Below are positions 61,281 through 64,000 of a stretch of DNA of 64,000 nt, in pieces. The notes under the pieces are model-generated. The model was not told the origin of the DNA and did no database searches. It saw nothing but the letters and a program-made list of their open reading frames with translations. Every line of letters begins with the position of its first letter. Position 1 is the stretch's first letter. The stretch is from Catellatospora sp. TT07R-123 (GTDB lineage Bacteria > Actinomycetota > Actinomycetes > Mycobacteriales > Micromonosporaceae). The stretch is from assembly GCF_018327705.1 (NCBI RefSeq), contig NZ_BNEM01000002.1, positions 1,302,001-1,366,000 on the forward strand. Direction: 5' to 3'. The translations under genes were made by a program, and so were the position numbers.

Positions 61281-62259
61281 GGAACCGGCCTCCCCGGGTC
61301 GCGGCGAACATCAAGCCCGTGGCCAGCACCAGGAACGCGACCACGGCGGTGGTCAGCGCGGCGGCGTAGCCGTAGTGGTTGAAGGTGAACGCCTGCTGGT
61401 AGATGTAGTAGACGACCGTGGTGGTGTGGCCGGCCGGGCCGCCCTTGGTCAGGGCGAACACGAGGTCGTAGGCCTGGAGACCGGTCACCGCGCCGATGGT
61501 CGAGTTGACCGCCACGAAGAAGCTGGTCGGCTTGAGCAGCGGCCAGGTGATGTGGCGGAACCGCTGCCACGACCCGGCCCCGTCGATCATGGCCGCATCG
61601 GAGAACTCCGACGGGATGTCCTTGAGCCCGCCCAGGAAGATCAGCATCTGGTAGCCCATGAGGAACCAGACGCTGACCCCGACCAGGGTCCACCGGGCCG
61701 GTTCCGGGTCGCCGAGCAGCGACACGTCGCCGCCGCCGAACGGGCGCAGCAGGCCCGGCACCGCGCCCTGCTTGTCGACCAGCAGGAACTGCCAGACCAC
61801 GCCGACGACGATGAGGCTGATGACGTGCGGGGCGAACAGTGCGGTGCGTACCGCGCCGATGCCCGGGAAGTGGTCGCGCACCAGCAGCGCCAGGCCGAGC
61901 CCGGCCAGGAAGCACAGCGGCACGAACGCCACCGTGTAGGTGCCGGTCACCTTCAGGCTCTGCCAGAACTGGTCGTCGCTGCCCAGCTGGCGGAAGTTGT
62001 CCAGGCCGACGAAGGTGTAGCCGCCGAAGCCGTCCACCTCGAACAGGGAGACGCCCAGCGCGAGCACCATCGGCAGGACGACGAAGACGAGCAGGCCGAG
62101 CAGGTCCGGCGCGAGGAAGGCGTACGCCGCCAGGGCCTCCTTGCGCCTGCGGACACCGGCCGGGCCCGTGCTGATCCGCCCCCGAGGCGCCGAGGCCGGC
62201 CGGGGCGGTCGCCCCGGCCGGCTCGTGCGGCCCGGTTGCGGTCGTTGTACGACTGTCAC
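61270..62259 (-). CDS. sugar ABC importer permease (MalF/CUT1 type)
   Basis: A 329-residue protein from a GTG start (V/M-T-V-V-Q-R-P) with a basic Pro/Arg-rich N-terminus (~40 residues) before the first helix (AAYAFLAPDLLGLLVFVVLP). The EAA-like loop is D-A-A-M-I-D-G-A-G-S-W-Q-R-F-R-H-I-T-W-P (~240). It pairs with the next permease to form the membrane channel. It overlaps that gene by 11 bp and follows the binding-protein gene by 39 bp. Confidence 0.93.
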   Translation of the reverse strand: MTVVQRPQPGRTSRPGRPPRPASAPRGRISTGPAGVRRRKEALAAYAFLAPDLLGLLVFVVLPMVLALGVSLFEVDGFGGYTFVGLDNFRQLGSDDQFWQSLKVTGTYTVAFVPLCFLAGLGLALLVRDHFPGIGAVRTALFAPHVISLIVVGVVWQFLLVDKQGAVPGLLRPFGGGDVSLLGDPEPARWTLVGVSVWFLMGYQMLIFLGGLKDIPSEFSDAAMIDGAGSWQRFRHITWPLLKPTSFFVAVNSTIGAVTGLQAYDLVFALTKGGPAGHTTTVVYYIYQQAFTFNHYGYAAALTTAVVAFLVLATGLMFAATRGGRFHVD

Positions 62260-62298
62260 CGTGACTCCGCTTCTTTCAGTAGCGAGTTCGTGCCCAGG

Positions 62299-63663
62299 TC
62301 AGAGGAGTGCGGCACCCTTGTACCCGGACAGGAAGGCGTCGATCTTCCCGGCGGCGTCCGCCGCGGCCTGAGCGGGGACCGCCCCGCCGAGCATGGCCGC
62401 CTGGATCGCGTCGGAGATCGCCTTGTACACCTCGGGGGTGTACCGGGGCTCGGCGCGCCCACCGGGCACGACCTGCTCCATGAAGGTCTTCAGGGCCGGC
62501 TTCTCGAACGCCCCGGCCTTGGTCGCCGCCTCCTTGACCGACTTGCGCGAGGGCATGTTGGTCTTGACGACGGTGTTCCACTGGCGCATCCGCTCGACGC
62601 CCTCGGCGTCGGTGGAGCCCAGCGCCCAGGCGATGAACTTCGCCGCAGCCTGCGGGTTGCCACCCTTGGCGTTGGCGCAGAACGCCCAGCCGCCCATGTC
62701 GGTGGTGTAGGTGCCACCGGTCGGGGTCGGCAGCGGGAAGACTCCGTACTTGAAGTCCTTGGCGTCGGTCTCCAGCTGCGAGACCGACCAGATGCCGGTC
62801 TGCTGCATGGCGCAGAAGCCCGAGGCCAGGTTGGCCACGGCGTTGCCGCCGCCGTCGCCCTGGGTCTTCTTCGGGGCGATGCCGTTCTTCACCGCGTCGC
62901 CCCACAGGCCCAGCGCCTTGTGCACGGCGTCGGTGTTGAAGCCGCTCCTGCCGTCGGGGCCGACCGCGGCCGCCCCGCCCTGCCACATGAACGGGTACCA
63001 GGTGAAGTTCTGGTAGTAGCCGGGCGCGGTCTCGAACAGCAGGCCGAACCGCTTGTCGTTGGTCAGCTTCCGGCCCACGTCGAGCAGCTGGTCCCAGGTC
63101 TTCGGGATGTCGCCCTCGGACAGGCCAGCCTTCTCGAAGGCGTCGACGCTGTAGTACATCGCCAGCGGCTCGATCTCCATCGGCAGGCCGAAGACCTTGC
63201 CGTCGACGGTACGGGTGTTGAGCACCCCGTCGACGAAGTCCTCCTTCGCGCCCGACCCCAGGTGCGGGGTGATGTCGGTCAGCACGCCGCCGTTGTAGTA
63301 GCGCAGGAAGTCACCGGGGCTGATGATGAAGATGTCCGGCCCGGCGCCGGAGGAGAACGCCGTCTGGAGCGCGGTGCCGCCGAGGTACTCCGAGACCGGC
63401 AGGTAGTGCAGCTTGATCTTGACGTCGTTGTTGGCGTTCCACTTCGCGGCGAGGTCCTCGAACCACTTGCTCTGGGCGTTGCCGTCCGGGTTCGGGCCGT
63501 AGAAGTTCCAGAACACCAGCTCCTTGGCGTCGCCGCTGCCCTTGTCGTCGTTGCCGCAGGCCGACAGCAGCGGCACCCCGGAGCCCAGCATCGTCGCACC
63601 GAGCAGACCCGCCCGCAGCAGGGACCGCCGGCTGAGCGCGCTCGGCTGGTTGTCGTATGCCAT
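62299..63663 (-). CDS. sugar ABC importer solute-binding lipoprotein
   Basis: A 454-residue protein starting M-A-Y-D-N-Q-P after AGGAGGAACAG. The N-terminus has a Tat-like twin-arginine signal (L-S-R-R-S-L-L-R-A-G) and a lipobox L-L-S-A-C with the lipidated Cys at 36, so it is anchored outside the membrane. The remainder is a CUT1-type periplasmic-binding fold (L-V-F-W-N-F-Y-G-P-N-P-D-G; G-P-D-I-F-I-I-S-P-G-D-F-L; F-G-L-P-M-E-I-E-P-L-A-M-Y-Y). It delivers an oligosaccharide to the permeases downstream. The ligand is unknown; the linked GH172 suggests an arabinan- or fructan-derived sugar. Confidence 0.93.
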   Translation of the reverse strand: MAYDNQPSALSRRSLLRAGLLGATMLGSGVPLLSACGNDDKGSGDAKELVFWNFYGPNPDGNAQSKWFEDLAAKWNANNDVKIKLHYLPVSEYLGGTALQTAFSSGAGPDIFIISPGDFLRYYNGGVLTDITPHLGSGAKEDFVDGVLNTRTVDGKVFGLPMEIEPLAMYYSVDAFEKAGLSEGDIPKTWDQLLDVGRKLTNDKRFGLLFETAPGYYQNFTWYPFMWQGGAAAVGPDGRSGFNTDAVHKALGLWGDAVKNGIAPKKTQGDGGGNAVANLASGFCAMQQTGIWSVSQLETDAKDFKYGVFPLPTPTGGTYTTDMGGWAFCANAKGGNPQAAAKFIAWALGSTDAEGVERMRQWNTVVKTNMPSRKSVKEAATKAGAFEKPALKTFMEQVVPGGRAEPRYTPEVYKAISDAIQAAMLGGAVPAQAAADAAGKIDAFLSGYKGAALL

Positions 63664-63771
63664 ATTCCTGTTCCTCCTGGATGAGGGGTGAGCCCGCGGC
63701 GGGGGAAGGGGACGGTACCTCGCCGCGAGTGTTCTTGGCTGTGCTGGTTCGCTCCGGAACTGAACGAGTGG

Positions 63772-64000
63772 TCAGGCACCACTCGCCGCGGTATCGGATG
63801 CGGACGCCACCGCGGCGGGCTGCCGCGATGACCAGGCGCCGCCCGGCCCGTGGAGCAGGGCGGTGATCTCGGACAGCCCCGGCATCGCCGGGGCCGAGCC
63901 GTGGCGGGTGACGGCCAGGGCGCCCGCCGCCGCGGCGAACTCGGCTGCCGCGAGCAGGCTGTCCCCCGCGGCCAGCCGTGCGGTCAGCGCGCCGCAGAAG
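63772..64000 (-). CDS. PfkB-family carbohydrate kinase (C-terminal end; gene continues past the right edge)
   Basis: The last ~75 codons of a minus-strand gene, starting at the window edge inside the family's anion-hole motif: F-C-G-A-L-T-A-R-L-A-A-G (normally preceded by G-x-G-D), then A-A-E-F-A-A-A-A-G-A-L-A-V-T-R-H-G-S-A-P-A-M-P. This is the C-terminus of a ribokinase/fructokinase-type enzyme. It lies 108 bp upstream of the binding-protein gene in the same direction, so it may be the first gene seen of the sugar operon, phosphorylating the released monosaccharide. Confidence 0.85.
   Translation of the reverse strand, partial: FCGALTARLAAGDSLLAAAEFAAAAGALAVTRHGSAPAMPGLSEITALLHGPGGAWSSRQPAAVASASDTAASGA

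Overview
The window is very GC-rich (mostly around 70-74% by eye) with strong G/C bias at third codon positions, GTG starts, Tat and Sec signal peptides, a mycothiol-dependent enzyme family and actinomycete secreted hydrolases. This points to a filamentous actinobacterium. The intergenic hairpins with AAGGGC..CTTC arms resemble those I associate with Micromonosporaceae, so that family is my best guess (inference only).

Layout. (1) 1-6816: edge of a peptide natural-product cluster. A cut-off NRPS condensation-domain protein, a cytochrome P450 and a glycosyltransferase-like protein lie on the minus strand. They diverge from a heterodimeric ABC exporter pair on the plus strand, with a palindromic operator-like region between. 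(2) 6986-17823: LysR regulator, secreted S1 serine protease, secreted Pro-rich protein, His-rich CDF metal exporter, Gfo/Idh oxidoreductase, secreted clan-A glycosidase with a CBM2 domain and a CebR-like box, a divergent MarR/NAD(P)H-binding pair, and a DUF4142 protein. (3) 17868-26723: a two-RCK membrane protein, two HEAT-repeat proteins, a maleylpyruvate-isomerase-family enzyme, a two-domain VOC protein and small hypotheticals. (4) 26845-33614: a fused full-length ABC transporter with one degenerate ATPase half, then a tandem-repeat protein translationally coupled to a PhoD phosphatase, then a frameshifted remnant.

(5) 33711-51825 is the highlight: an 18-kb minus-strand operon encoding a complete ABC-type Tc toxin. 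It is transcribed in the order TcB-TcC fusion (2666 aa, with SpvB/FG-GAP/RHS modules and a variable C-terminal region), TcA N-terminal part (2267 aa) and TcA C-terminal part (1091 aa), with gaps of 24 and 10 nt. The two A proteins together would form the pore and receptor-binding component, and the BC protein the cocoon that encloses and delivers its C-terminal effector.

(6) 52104-55364: a large secreted GH172 (DUF2961) enzyme with Fn3 and six FG-GAP repeats, divergent from the toxin operon; the shared intergenic region carries repeated GGAGATC half-sites. (7) 55495-56735: an IS30-family element next to a 7-bp tandem repeat, then a small membrane protein, an NTF2-like protein, gene-poor repeat-rich DNA and a HAD hydrolase. 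(8) 59333-64000: a minus-strand sugar-utilisation operon (PfkB kinase, solute-binding lipoprotein, two permeases, intracellular GH172) that continues past the right edge.

Many very long frames opposite the real genes are artefacts of GC bias. Several real genes lack a Shine-Dalgarno but have a TAnnnT box 6-8 nt before the start codon, suggesting leaderless transcripts.
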